A stretch of DNA of 64,000 nt, taken from Mercurialis annua (lineage: Eukaryota > Streptophyta > Magnoliopsida > Malpighiales > Euphorbiaceae). A program made the position numbers and the translations under genes. Of the stretch, positions 11,846-22,436 are shown piece after piece. Below the pieces are notes generated by a model that saw only the letters and a program-made list of their open reading frames with translations, did no database searches and was not told the DNA's origin. The stretch is from assembly GCF_937616625.2 (NCBI RefSeq), contig NC_065570.1, positions 11,976,001 through 12,040,000 on the forward strand, in the 5' to 3' direction. How positions within the stretch are numbered: position 1 is the stretch's first letter; each line of letters begins with the position of its first letter.

Positions 11846-12064
11846 TGGTTAATTGTCTAGCAAGAAATGGGAGATTACAGAAGATTTTTGCATTGTACGT
11901 AAGATCATTTGCTGTTCATACCATTTATTTATTCTTTTGTATGTCTGAGGAGAAGTAGCAATGCTAACAGAAGATTGAACTTGAAGTAAATGAACATTTT
12001 GGCCTTTTGGATTGCTGAAGATGAATATATTACTATTGGAGTATACATTTTCTCCCCTTTTATT

Positions 12065-12234
12065 CAGGGCGGAACTAGCTTTTGTGAAATGAGGGTACAA
12101 AATCATACAATGTTTTTTTGAGGGGACGAAATATATAAAAATAACTATTTTTTTGAAAAATAAAAAAGTTGAAGAGTATTTTTGTTAGAAGAAAAGTTTG
12201 CGGGGCGGAAGCCTTTTCCCTGGTTCCGCCCCTG
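12065..12234. mobile_element. Small hAT-like MITE downstream of the ITN1-like gene
   Basis: Inverted ends CAGGGCGGAACTAG and, on the other strand, CAGGGGCGGAACCAG. Flanks CTTTTATT (12057-12064) and CTTATATT (12235-12242) are an 8-bp TSD with one mismatch. The 170-bp interior is AT-rich and non-coding. It lies about 220 bp after the stop codon and may be in the gene's 3' UTR. Confidence 0.6.
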
Positions 12235-12340
12235 CTTATATTCTTATACAAAATGAAAATTACGTTGTGTGATCAAATTCTCCTCACAAGTTGCACAAAA
12301 TCCCCTCTCCCCGAATGATAAAAGGAAAAACTGAAAATTA

Positions 12341-12721
12341 TGTTAGAGCCTGAGATTGCCACTGGAACTTAGAGGCTGAATTATGAAAATTATTAAAGTA
12401 TTAATGAAATGTAATTTGAGGGGACAAATCTTCTTTTGCTTTTTGACAATGTAATCTTATCTTTTTGCTAATATGCCTAGAGCCATGTGCCTAGACAAAA
12501 AAGATAACAAATCAGTCTATGTTATCTCTATGTAATGATCTCTTAGAGTTCTATATATATATTTTTGAAATAGTAATGAAAGTGTGTGTCTTGACCCTCA
12601 AAATTTTTGTTGATATTGCTTTATGTTTGCTGGAATTCTCTTGAAGTAACTCATTGTTCCTTGATCAAGAACAATTTGTTCCTTGATAAAACAAACGCAT
12701 TCTAGCTTATCACCATTTACA
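12341..12721 (+). repeat. 5' LTR of the Copia element
   Basis: Begins TGTTAGAGCC and ends CATTTACA, 381 bp. A TATA-like CTATATATATATTT lies near 12551, a plausible promoter core for the element's transcript. It matches the 3' LTR apart from nine substitutions and a 2-bp indel in the TA run. Confidence 0.93.
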
Positions 12722-12722
12722 G

Positions 12723-12734
12723 TGGTATCGGAGC
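12723..12734 (+). other. Primer-binding site (initiator Met tRNA type)
   Basis: TGGTATCGGAGC starts one base after the LTR. It matches the common plant Copia site complementary to the 3' end of initiator methionine tRNA, with one base difference from the usual TGGTATCAGAGC. Confidence 0.8.
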
Positions 12735-12837
12735 TTTATTCCTTCGGGCTGTGAGGTTTAGTTGAGAGTTTCATTGAGTGTCAAACACGTGAGGGAGAGA
12801 AACACAAACAGATTTAGAGAGTGAGAGGTTTGAGAAA

Positions 12838-15800
12838 ATGTCAGCATCCAACTCTACCACTTCTGCTATTCCACAATTTACAGGAGTTCATTACCATATT
12901 TGGGCTGTGAAGATGAAGATCTACCTGAGATCTCAAGGCTTATGGAAGGTGATTGAATCTGATGAAGATCCACCAGCTTTGAGGGGAAATCCAACTGTAG
13001 CTCAGCTGAGAGCTCATGAAGACGAACTTCTGAAAAAGGACAAGGCTTTGACCTGTATCCACTCTGGTTTGGCAGATCACATATTTACCAGTATTATGAA
13101 TCTGGAATCTCCTAAGGTGGTATGGGACAAGTTAAAGGAAACCTTTGAAGGCACAGACAGAGTTAAAGCTGTGAAACTTCTAACTCTTAAAAGGGAGTTT
13201 GAGTTGCTGAAAATGAAAGATGCTGAGCTGGTGAAGGATTACTCTTCAAGGCTCATGGATTTGGTTAACCAAATAAGACTACATGGTGAAACACTAACAG
13301 ATCAAAAGGTTGTAGAAAAGATCATGGTTAGTGTCCCTCAAAAGTTTGAAGCAAAAATCTCTGCCATAGAAGAGTCGTGCGATATGGAGAGACTCACCAT
13401 AGCTGAGTTGACTAGCAAGTTGCAGGCTCAAGAGCAGAGAGTCTCCATGAGGACTGATAAAAGTACTGAAGGTGCTTTTTCGGCAGTCCAAAAAGGAAAG
13501 AAATCATGGAGCAAGAATGGGAAGAAATTTAACAAAGGCAACAAAGGCCAAACCTCAGAAGATGCTGGTTCACAGTCAAAGAAAGATATCTTTGCTTCTT
13601 GTAAACATTGCAAAAAAAGAAACCACGAAGAGAAGGATTGTTGGTACAAAGACAAGCCAAGTGTTAAATGTAATTTTTGTAAAAAGTTTGGCCATATTGA
13701 GAAGTTTTGTCGAACTAAAAAGAATCAGAATCAGCCTCAAACACAGCAACAAGCAAATGTAACTGAGGAGGAGCAACAAAATGATGAGCATTTTTTTATG
13801 GCGTCTGAAGCCGTAAAATCATCCCATAACCTGATTTGGCTTATCGATAGCGGTTGTACGAGCCATATGACACCAGATGTTACTATTTTCACCAGTCTTG
13901 ATAAATCGGTTAAAGCAAGAGTGAAGCTGGGAAACGGAGCTGTTGTACAAGCAAAAGGGAGAGGTTCAATTTCCGTCAACACAAAACAAGGTACAAAAAC
14001 CATATCTGAAGTTCTCTACATACCTGAACTTGATCAAAATTTGCTTAGTGTACCTCAAATGATTAGAAATGGTTATGGTGTCTATTTTAAAGATGATTGC
14101 TGCCATATTATTAATGCTTGTGGTTTTGAAATTGTGAAAGTAAAAATGTCAGAGAATAGTTTTTACTTAAAACTTGATATGGTCTCTACACATGCTCTTA
14201 GTGCTAGAGAAGATGAAAGTGTTAAGTGGCATAAGAGATTTGGCCATTTCAATTTCAAAACATCGAGGCACATATTTAGTAGTGAGATGGTGAATGATTT
14301 TCCAGAAATAACAGTGATTGAAAGTAATTGTGAGAGTTGTGAATATGGAAAACTTCATAGGCTACCATTCTCTCGAAAAGGTGTAAGTAGAGCAACTCAA
14401 AAGCTTGAGTTAGTCCACTCGGATATATGTGGACCAATGAACACAGCTTCTTTAAAGGGTAGCAAGTATTTTGCTCTTTTCATTGATGATCTGACAAGAA
14501 TGACATGGGTTTACTTCCTTAGCAGTAAATCAGATGTGTTTGACACCTTCAAAAAATTTAAGAAGCTTGTGGAAACTCAAAGTGATTGTGTCTTGAAGGT
14601 GTTAAGGACAGATAATGGTGGCGAGTACACCTCACACGAGTTCAATTCATTTTGTACGCAAGCTGGAATTGTTCATCAATTAACAGTTCCATACTCACCT
14701 CAGCAAAATGGCGTCTCTGAGAGAAAGAACAGGACAATCATGGAGATGGCAAGATCCTTGCTCTTTGAGAAAAAATTGCTAAAGTTTTTCTGGGCGGAGG
14801 CTGTGGCTACTTCAGTATATTTGCTGAATAGACTTGCTACTAAAGCAGTTGATGGAATGACTCCTATAGAGGCCTGGTCTAGTGTGAAACCATCGGTACA
14901 ACACTTGAGGATCTTTGGTTCTATATGTTATTATCTTGTTCCCTCCATAAAAAGAAGCAAACTTGATAAGAGATCGAAGAAGGGTGTATTTATTGGCTAT
15001 TCAACTGAGTCTAAAGGCTACAGAATTTTTGATTTGGCTGAAAAGAAAATTGTTTTGAGTAGAGATGTTCACTTTGATGAGAATTCCTTTTGGAATTGGG
15101 ATAAAGATGAAGTTCAAAAGGATGAGTTTCCATTTCCAGCTATGTCAAACAATGAAAATCAGTTAGTGAATGAAGAAGAAGTCTTTGACGTGCATAATAC
15201 TACTGATTCAGCAATTGTAAAAACAAGGTCACTGGCAGATGTATACGAGAGGTGTAACCTTGCATTTGCGGAACCAACCAATTATCTTGAAGCTTCAAAG
15301 TTCTCTGAATGGGTTGATGCGATGAAGGCTGAAATAGATGCGATAGAGAAAAATCAAACATGGGAATTAGCAGATTTGCCGGAAAACAAGCATGCCATCG
15401 GTGTCAAATGGGTGTTCAGAACCAAATTTCATCCGGACGGGTCTGTACATAAGCATAAGGCCAGATTGGTTGCTAAGGGTTATGCCCAAGTCGCTGGAGT
15501 TGATTATGGAGATACTTTTGCGCCGGTTGCGAGACACGATACAATCAAGTTGCTTCTTGCGATTGCAGCTCATTATGGCTGGAATGTTTTCACCTTGATG
15601 TAAAATCATCTTTTTTAAATGGTGAACTTCAGGAGGAGATTTATGTGTGTCAACCTGAAGGATTTGAAGTTCCAAATAAGGAAGGGAAGGTTTACAAGCT
15701 GAAAAAAGCACTCTATGGCTTGAAACAGGCACCAAGAGCTTGGTATTCCAAAATTGACTCACATCTGATCCAACAAGGGTTCAAGAGGAGTGATAATGAG

Positions 15801-16817
15801 GCTACACTCTATCTGAAGCAAGTTAATGAAGAAGTGAAGCTGATTGTTTCATTGTATGTGGATGATCTACTTGTGACCGGAAGTGATGATAAGCTAATGG
15901 GTGAATTCAAGAAGGAAATGAAGCAAATCTTTGAAATGTCAGATTTGGGTCTTATGAATTACTTTCTAGGGATGGAAATTCTTCAATGCTCTTATGGGAT
16001 TTTCATTTCACAAAGGAAGTATACAATTGATATTCTGAAAAATTTTAAACTTGAAGCTTGTAAAGAGGTTGCTGCACCTCTTGCTCAAAATGAAAAGCTA
16101 TCCAAGAATGATGGTGAGAAACTTGAAAATCCAACAATTTTCAGAAGTATTGTAGGTAGCTTGCTTTATTTGACAGCTACAAGGCCAGATTTGATGTTTC
16201 CTGCTAGCCTTCTTTCAAGATTCATGAATTCTCCAAGCAATGTTCATGTTGGAGTTGCAAAACGAGTGTTGAAGTATCTCAAGGGAACAACCAGCGATGG
16301 TATATGGTACTTGAAAACTGGAAAAGCTGAGTTAATTGGCTATGCAGATAGCGATTGGGCAGGAAGTGTTGACGATATGAAAAGCACTTCTGGTTATGTG
16401 TTTTCAATTGGTTCGGGTGCAATCTGCTGGAACTCAAAGAAGCAAGAAGTTGTAGCTCAGTCAACGGCAGAGGCAGAGTATATTTTAGTTGCAGCTGCAG
16501 CCAACCATGCAATTTGGTTGAGAAAGTTGCTGATTGATCTTGGTCTGGATCAAAAGGAGCCAACTATTATCCATTGTGATAATAAATCTGCAATAGCCAT
16601 TGCTGAAAATCCAGTTCAGCATGGCAGAACTAAACACATTGGAGTGAAGTTTCATGCAATCAGGGAAGCGGAGAAGAATCAACAAGTAAAGTTGCTGCAT
16701 TGTTTATCTGAAATGCAACTCGCAGATATCTTAACAAAGCCTTTGCCAAGGAGGAGAATTGATTTTCTGAAGACCAAGCTTGGTGTGTCCAATGCCAATC
16801 TCAAGGAGGAGTGTTAG
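12838..16817 (+). pseudogene. Copia gag-pol polyprotein, one frameshift
   Basis: The first frame runs 12838-15603 and resumes in the next frame to 16817. In order: a gag domain (about residues 1-250); two CCHC zinc knuckles (from about 255 and 278, both C-X2-C-X4-H-X4-C); protease with DSG at about 337; a GAG-pre-integrase segment (WHKRFGHFN); integrase core with FIDDLTR and PQQNGVSERKNR; RT with WVFRTKFHPDGS and, after the break, YVDDLL; RNase H with ADSDWAG and QSTAEAEY. The break fits loss of one T in the run at 15587-15590, early in the RT domain, which creates a stop at 15601. The final Cys codon and stop lie inside the 3' LTR. All other catalytic motifs look intact. The Copia lineage is not assigned. 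Confidence 0.92.
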
Positions 16818-17190
16818 AGCCTGAGACTGCCACTGGAACTTAGAGGCTGAATTATGAAAATTATTAAAGCATTAATGAAATGTAATTTGAGGGGACAAAT
16901 CTTCTTTTGCTTTTTGACAATGTAATCTTATCTTTTTGCTGATATGCCTAGAGCCATGTGCCTAGACAAAAAAGATAATAAATCAGTCTATGTTATCTCT
17001 ATGTAATGATCTCTTAGAGGTCTATATATATTTTTGAAATAGTAATGAAAGTGTGTGTCTTGACCCTCAAAATTTTTGTTGATATTGCTTTATATTTGCT
17101 GGAATTCTCTTGAAGTAACTGATTGTTCCTTGATCAAGAACAATTTGTTACTTGATAAAGCAAACGCATTCTAGCTTATCACCATTTACA
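16812..17190 (+). repeat. 3' LTR of the Copia element
   Basis: 379 bp, begins TGTTAGAGCC right after the polypurine tract AAGGAGGAG (16803-16811) and ends CATTTACA, followed by TSD AATTA. Confidence 0.93.
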
Positions 17191-18211
17191 AATTATTGGA
17201 TGACCAGAATCAACAAATATATGTAGAAGATCATTATTTGTTTTTCCTGAAAAATGTGGGATCGATGCTAATTTTTATTAAAATTCTTCGTTTATAAAGG
17301 CCATCAGAGATTGCTAATAAAAAAGCAATTAAATTCCTCTCAAATCATAAAAATAAACAAAAAGGGATTATCCTAAATAAAAAAAAAGACAGGAAACCAA
17401 ATGTATGGAGAAATAAATCACATAAAGAATAAAAATTATAAAATTCTCTCTAAAAACTCTACTCTCAATGGTTTAAATTTATTATTGACGATAGCCATTT
17501 CTTTTTTTTATGTTATTTTAATTTTATAAAATATAATAAGTAACCAACTCTTTTTCATTTTTTTTTTATTGACGATTGACATTTATCAATAAAGCATAAA
17601 TCCAATTAAATTTGTTTGGATCAAGAATCGAAAATAGATCAGAGATTTTCCAACAACTAAGATTAAATCGTTTATGTTTTTTTTATTTTATGTATGTCAT
17701 TATTGTCTTTTTTGATAATTTTGTTTTGTCCTCTTAGAGGTTGTCCTTTTCATATGAAAAATTTATTGTTATTTCTCTGTGAAAGGTTTGTTGTTCCTTT
17801 TTTATTAGGATTTTTTTTAGGCGGTGGTTGTATCCGTTATCTTGGCTATAGTTTTTGATTTCAGAAATCAGTTTGAGAGTGATGGCGTGATGGAAAAATT
17901 TAATCGTAGACACTTTATTAACAAGACAGTTATATAATTTATTTTTTATTTTTGTAAATAAATTTATAAATCATGTAGTACGTTGTCTATTTCATGTTAA
18001 GTCATCGAATTTAACTTTTGAATTTCTTAGAATTTCTTACAAAAAATGACTATTTCATATTTCATTTAACGAAATTTAATGAATTTTAAAAAAAAATCAC
18101 GTAAAGAACAAAATTTGTTTCTTACAATTTGCATATCCTTTGTCTTTTTTCTATTTGATGGGATTAAGAAATAATCAACACCATATAACACGATTAGGAA
18201 TCATATTACCA
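17191..18211. other. AT-rich spacer, no gene seen
   Basis: Runs of A and T, short open frames only, no recognisable element or RNA gene. The first five bases are the Copia TSD. Confidence 0.5.
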
Positions 18212-18929
18212 CTAGTCGTAAACCCGCGTATTTACGCGAAATCAGACAAATATTTAATTTTAATAATAATTTTATTAAAAATAATGTCCAATAATATAAT
18301 ACATTTGAGAATCGATTATTTTTCTCTTCAATGATTCGTGTACCTCCTCTAAAATTTGACTACAATCAGTTCTTATAATAAATTATGAATCTAGTACCAT
18401 GATTTTCAATATTTCATAATATTCGTCAAAAACTCAACTTTTTTAAGCTACCAATATTTATAAAATATTTATTTAATTTATTAAATATTTTTTTATTTAA
18501 TCAATAATTTTTTGATAAAGCATTTGGTTTTAAAATTATTTTATATTCAGATGAATTCTTAATTTCTATAAATTATTTATTTTATAACTTTTATATTAAA
18601 ATTTTTTATTTTTTAGCTTGTATGAATTATTTATTTATTAATAATTAATACTAAAAGTATTTATTAGGACCCAATTTAAATAAATTATTTATTTAAATTT
18701 TATATATTTAATTGTATCTATTATAAAAAAAACTATTATTTAATTTTGTTTTTTGTTTTTAACAAAAAACAAAGCGTAAAATTATTCATACTGGGCTATA
18801 AAATGAAAAGTTTAGAAAGATTGGACTAATGGATCAGACGTTTTAAAAGTTGGGCTTAAATTGAAAAAAAGCTAAAGGTTGTGCTATTTGATGAGATCAA
18901 CCCTTTCATCTATTATTAGGATTTTTATG

Positions 18930-20320
18930 AACTTTCAGAATTTATAGATAATTTAAATTAGTATAATTAAAAGGAAATAAAAAATTTGAAATTTTATATT
19001 ATAATTCTTTTCGTAAATTCAGATACTTTGTTTAATGGTCTATCTATTGTTTTTTACTCCCCATTAATTGATTTCAAATTTTTTTGTATGTTTTGACTTG
19101 TTTGAAAATCTGTATCTATAGTATATGACAACTTAGCGATTTTTAATTTTTTTATAGTGAAAACATGTTAGTTAATTCTATAGCCGTCACTTTATATATT
19201 TGTCACTTTGTTAATTTTTGTCTAAACAAATTAGAAAATAAAAATAGAATAGTTATGAGAGAGTTTGCATAGTAATAAATGTTTATTAAACTAAAAAAAA
19301 TATTGTTTTTTAAATATTTAATTATATTATTTAACTATATACCAAATTTCCTTGATAGAATATGTTAAATGGTTTAACAAAGGACAGTATTAGAAGATAA
19401 GGGAAAAAAGAGAGAAAATAGTTAGCATTTTTGTTATTATACCAGTTGAGTCGTTATAAAGACTTCTTCCATGTGTGAAAAAAAATTGCAAATTATGAAG
19501 ACAACATAATTTAGTGCTTTAAATTTAATTTAGAGAACTTTCCAACTATTAGCTCTTGAGATTAAATAAAATAAAATTTAATAAAATATAGATCATGAAA
19601 TTTACATAAATTGGTAACTCATTACAAAATAAATTTTTAAAAAGTAATTTTTGAAAAAATAATTCGTGATAAATCATTTACTTGTCACATAATTTAAAAA
19701 TTGTTTTTACAATTATAACTTGATGAATAAAATTTATTTAAATAAAATGAATATTAATATTAAATTTTCATTTTCATTTTTTTCTTTAATTACAAATACT
19801 AATAATTTTTAAAATTTTCATTTTTGTGTATGATATCAAAGAACTAAAAATGAAAAAGGAGTACACATGAAAAATACAGATTTAATAATAAACAAATAGA
19901 GGTTTTATTTTCAACAAATTCAATTTTCTTTTTGATTTGTTCTGCTACATCTATAGCAAGAATAAATCAATTTACTTAAAATTGAATTTTTACAGAATAC
20001 AGCAAGTTTCCAATAATCCTACTAAATAAGATTAGTATATGTCATTATGCTTCATGATCATTACTTCATTAGGCAAGAGGATAAAATAAGCTCTACATGC
20101 AATTGAGAGTTTATTCCAACAAACTTTCTTACCTTAAAGAGATACTCAAATCACAAGCAGTGAAGTCAATACACAAAACAAAATCGAACGTAGAGATATA
20201 TATTTACAATTCAAAAAGCATACAATCACATTATGATGGATATGATCTCTACTACCAAAATATTAGCTCTCAACCTAATTTAGGCTACGGATTGACTTAC
20301 TCAAAACAATTAATGATTAC
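18930..20320. other. AT-rich stretch, nothing recognised
   Basis: Very AT-rich with no supported gene. Part of putative Helitron A if its left end is at 18212. Confidence 0.4.
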
Positions 20321-20688
20321 CTTTGCAAAGTTATAGTTCTTAAGAATTTGTCCTCCATTAAAAGCATTTGAAAATTTGCTTCTCTATTCACAGCATAAAT
20401 TTCAGCCTCGGGATCGATTGACCTTGCAATTCCTTGTATATCCCACATCCATTTTTCCATTCTTGCCCGCATAACATCGTCCACACTATTGGATTTAAGT
20501 GATAGTAGGCTTCAAATGCATACTTGTAATTGAATTAAAAAAAAAATCAATTAAATAAATCGCATTTCAATAGTTTGATCATATGTTATTTTAGGGTATA
20601 AATAAATATTGCGTGTGATAAAATAGCAATACCTCAAACATTGTAATCCATGGAATATGTCCAATTTCCAAAGAAAACCCACTATTCC
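20321..20688 (-). pseudogene. Captured host-gene fragment, at least two exons
   Basis: On the minus strand an exon at 20688-20633 has acceptor TTTGCAG and donor GAG|GTATTG, and a second exon at 20509-20321 has acceptor TTTGAAG and donor CAAAG|GTAATC. Read with these borders one frame stays open across both, including GIVGFLWKLDIFHGL, then VDDVMRARMEKWMWDI and SIDPEAEIYAVNREANF. I do not recognise the family. It lies inside putative Helitron A and on the same strand as that element, the usual setting for a Helitron-captured gene piece. Flanking exons may exist to the left of 20321 but I could not join them. A real small gene is possible but less likely. Confidence 0.45.
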
Positions 20689-20921
20689 CTGCAAATAAAA
20701 ATAGAATGATGCAACATATCATAAAAATAATTCACATGAAGAACCATACAAATAATGTACGAACTCATCAAGTTGTATTAATTATAACTCACAGTAAATG
20801 GAGTTTCTATTTTATATAAACACTGATTAAGTAGTTTATTAGAAAATAAACACGTATTGCATGGTAATCTTAAACTAAAGGATAAAGCTTCAATAACTAT
20901 TAGCTTTTTATATAATATAGT

Positions 20922-20943
20922 AAAAATAATAAAATTAAGTTAA
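20922..20943. repeat. Left 22-bp TSD of the LINE
   Basis: AAAAATAATAAAATTAAGTT plus AA recurs exactly at 26228-26249, just after the LINE's 3' end. A TSD of this length is typical of target-primed reverse transcription. Confidence 0.92.
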
Positions 20944-20957
20944 AAACCACTGTAGCC

Positions 20958-22397
20958 ATGCCGGCGACAGCACCCACCACCGCCCCATCCTCATCCTCCC
21001 CTCCGACATCCAATCCAACAACCCTTTACTTCGAGAACTATCCAGATCAATGGTTCTATTCTGACCTACAGAGGGCGTTTGGCAAATATCGCATTCATGG
21101 AAGGGTTACTATCGCACGTAAGAAGAATCGTTCGAACAAACGATTTGGATTCCTCCACCTTGAACCTGGACAGGATGTTTATGACACCCTTTACCGATTG
21201 AACAATGTTTTTATTGGTTCAAAGAAAATCAGAGCTTATGTATCAAAGTTCCCAAACCCTAATATCGCACGGCGTTCTGAACAAAAGACAACAACGCAGA
21301 TTCAGCTGAAGCAACATGATTTCATGCCTTCTTTGAGGGACTATCGGACGTACTCCCAAGTCGTTAACAAACAACAAATTGTCTATGATCCGTCACAGAA
21401 CTCTATCCGCCCATGCTCGATAATATTGACTGTCAAAAAGATGCCGGATTTGCTAAACATTGCCTCTTATTTGCTGAATCATGGTATTGTTTACGATTCT
21501 TTTTCCTTACTTGGAGGAAAATATGTTCTGCTGAATTTTTTCAACAAGGAGGATGTTGATCAATTTGGAAAACTTTTCCCCAAGTTATTGGATTTCTTTA
21601 CCAAAATCATGCCTTGGTCTGGATCTTTTAATTCTGGAGAACGATTTGCATGGATTAACATATCAGGGGTACCTTTGATTGCTTGGGAAGATAATTTCTT
21701 CAATTTCATTGGCGAAAGAGTGGGTTCAGTTGTTTCTCTTCACCCAATGATCTCTACCAAAGAACGCATGGATACTGGATCAGTTCTTGTCTCAACAGAT
21801 TCAAGCCAAATAGATTGTGAATTTGCAATTACGATCAAGGGAGACGTTTTTAAGATTCAGGTTATAGAATCTGATCTTCCGGTTCTCTGGGATAACTCTG
21901 TGGACTTGTCATCCACTGATTCAGAAAGTGAAAACCATGAACATCTACATACAGAAGATGAACACATCCCTAAAGAACGCCATTCTGCAGTTAACAGTGT
22001 TCCCTTTTTATGCACAGACCAGCTCAACTACAAGCAACATCTTACAGAATTGAACCCTGACAGTCACTCCTCCTCATCAGTTAATTCAATCAATTCCAAA
22101 GCCACGTTCCCAGACCCGGACCGTATTTTTATTACTCAACGCAAGAAAGTTAAGAAATTAGCTCCATCCGGAAAATTGAATTCTTGCTCTCAGAGTGCTG
22201 CTATATCTGAATCGGAGGACCTAATTAGAGACTGTAATGCTAAACATTTTAATCCACGGCAGCCTGATATTGAGTCGGAAGCGAAGAAAACATGGGACAT
22301 CGGAATGCAGTTGGGCCTATTTTCGGAAGCTAACCAGGAGGAAATTCTAAGGCTTTTAATACAGGCTTTAGACAAGGAACAACCAAACTTGGTTTAA
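20958..22397 (+). CDS. LINE ORF1, RRM-type RNA-binding protein
   Basis: 479 residues. After a Pro/Thr/Ser-rich start, residues about 20-85 form an RNA-recognition motif (TLYFENYPDQWFYSDLQRAF; RFGFLHLE). Residues about 145-315 (SIILTVKKMPDLLNIASYLL onward, with FAWINISGVPLIAW) resemble the DUF4283-like part of plant L1 ORF1 proteins. The C-terminal third is Ser/Glu-rich and polar. No CCHC zinc knuckle is seen, so it belongs to the RRM-only type. In the family ORF1 binds the element's RNA to form the ribonucleoprotein. The ATG at 20958 is the first in frame after the TSD. It ends in TAA at 22395-22397, in the same frame as ORF2. Confidence 0.88.
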   Translation: MPATAPTTAPSSSSPPTSNPTTLYFENYPDQWFYSDLQRAFGKYRIHGRVTIARKKNRSNKRFGFLHLEPGQDVYDTLYRLNNVFIGSKKIRAYVSKFPNPNIARRSEQKTTTQIQLKQHDFMPSLRDYRTYSQVVNKQQIVYDPSQNSIRPCSIILTVKKMPDLLNIASYLLNHGIVYDSFSLLGGKYVLLNFFNKEDVDQFGKLFPKLLDFFTKIMPWSGSFNSGERFAWINISGVPLIAWEDNFFNFIGERVGSVVSLHPMISTKERMDTGSVLVSTDSSQIDCEFAITIKGDVFKIQVIESDLPVLWDNSVDLSSTDSESENHEHLHTEDEHIPKERHSAVNSVPFLCTDQLNYKQHLTELNPDSHSSSSVNSINSKATFPDPDRIFITQRKKVKKLAPSGKLNSCSQSAAISESEDLIRDCNAKHFNPRQPDIESEAKKTWDIGMQLGLFSEANQEEILRLLIQALDKEQPNLV

Positions 22398-22436
22398 CCA
22401 GGTTGTTCTTTCCTTTCAAGGTCTTTTTCATTTTTA

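Larger units (their letters stand above)
12341..17190 (+). mobile_element. Complete Ty1/Copia LTR retrotransposon
   Basis: Two LTRs (12341-12721 and 16812-17190) flank one gag-pol region in Copia order: gag, protease, integrase, reverse transcriptase, RNase H. The 5-bp TSD AATTA sits at 12336-12340 and 17191-17195. A primer-binding site follows the 5' LTR and a polypurine tract precedes the 3' LTR. The LTRs differ by nine substitutions and one 2-bp indel over about 380 bp, about 2.4 percent, so the insertion is fairly recent. A single-base frameshift in the RT region disables this copy. Confidence 0.95.
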
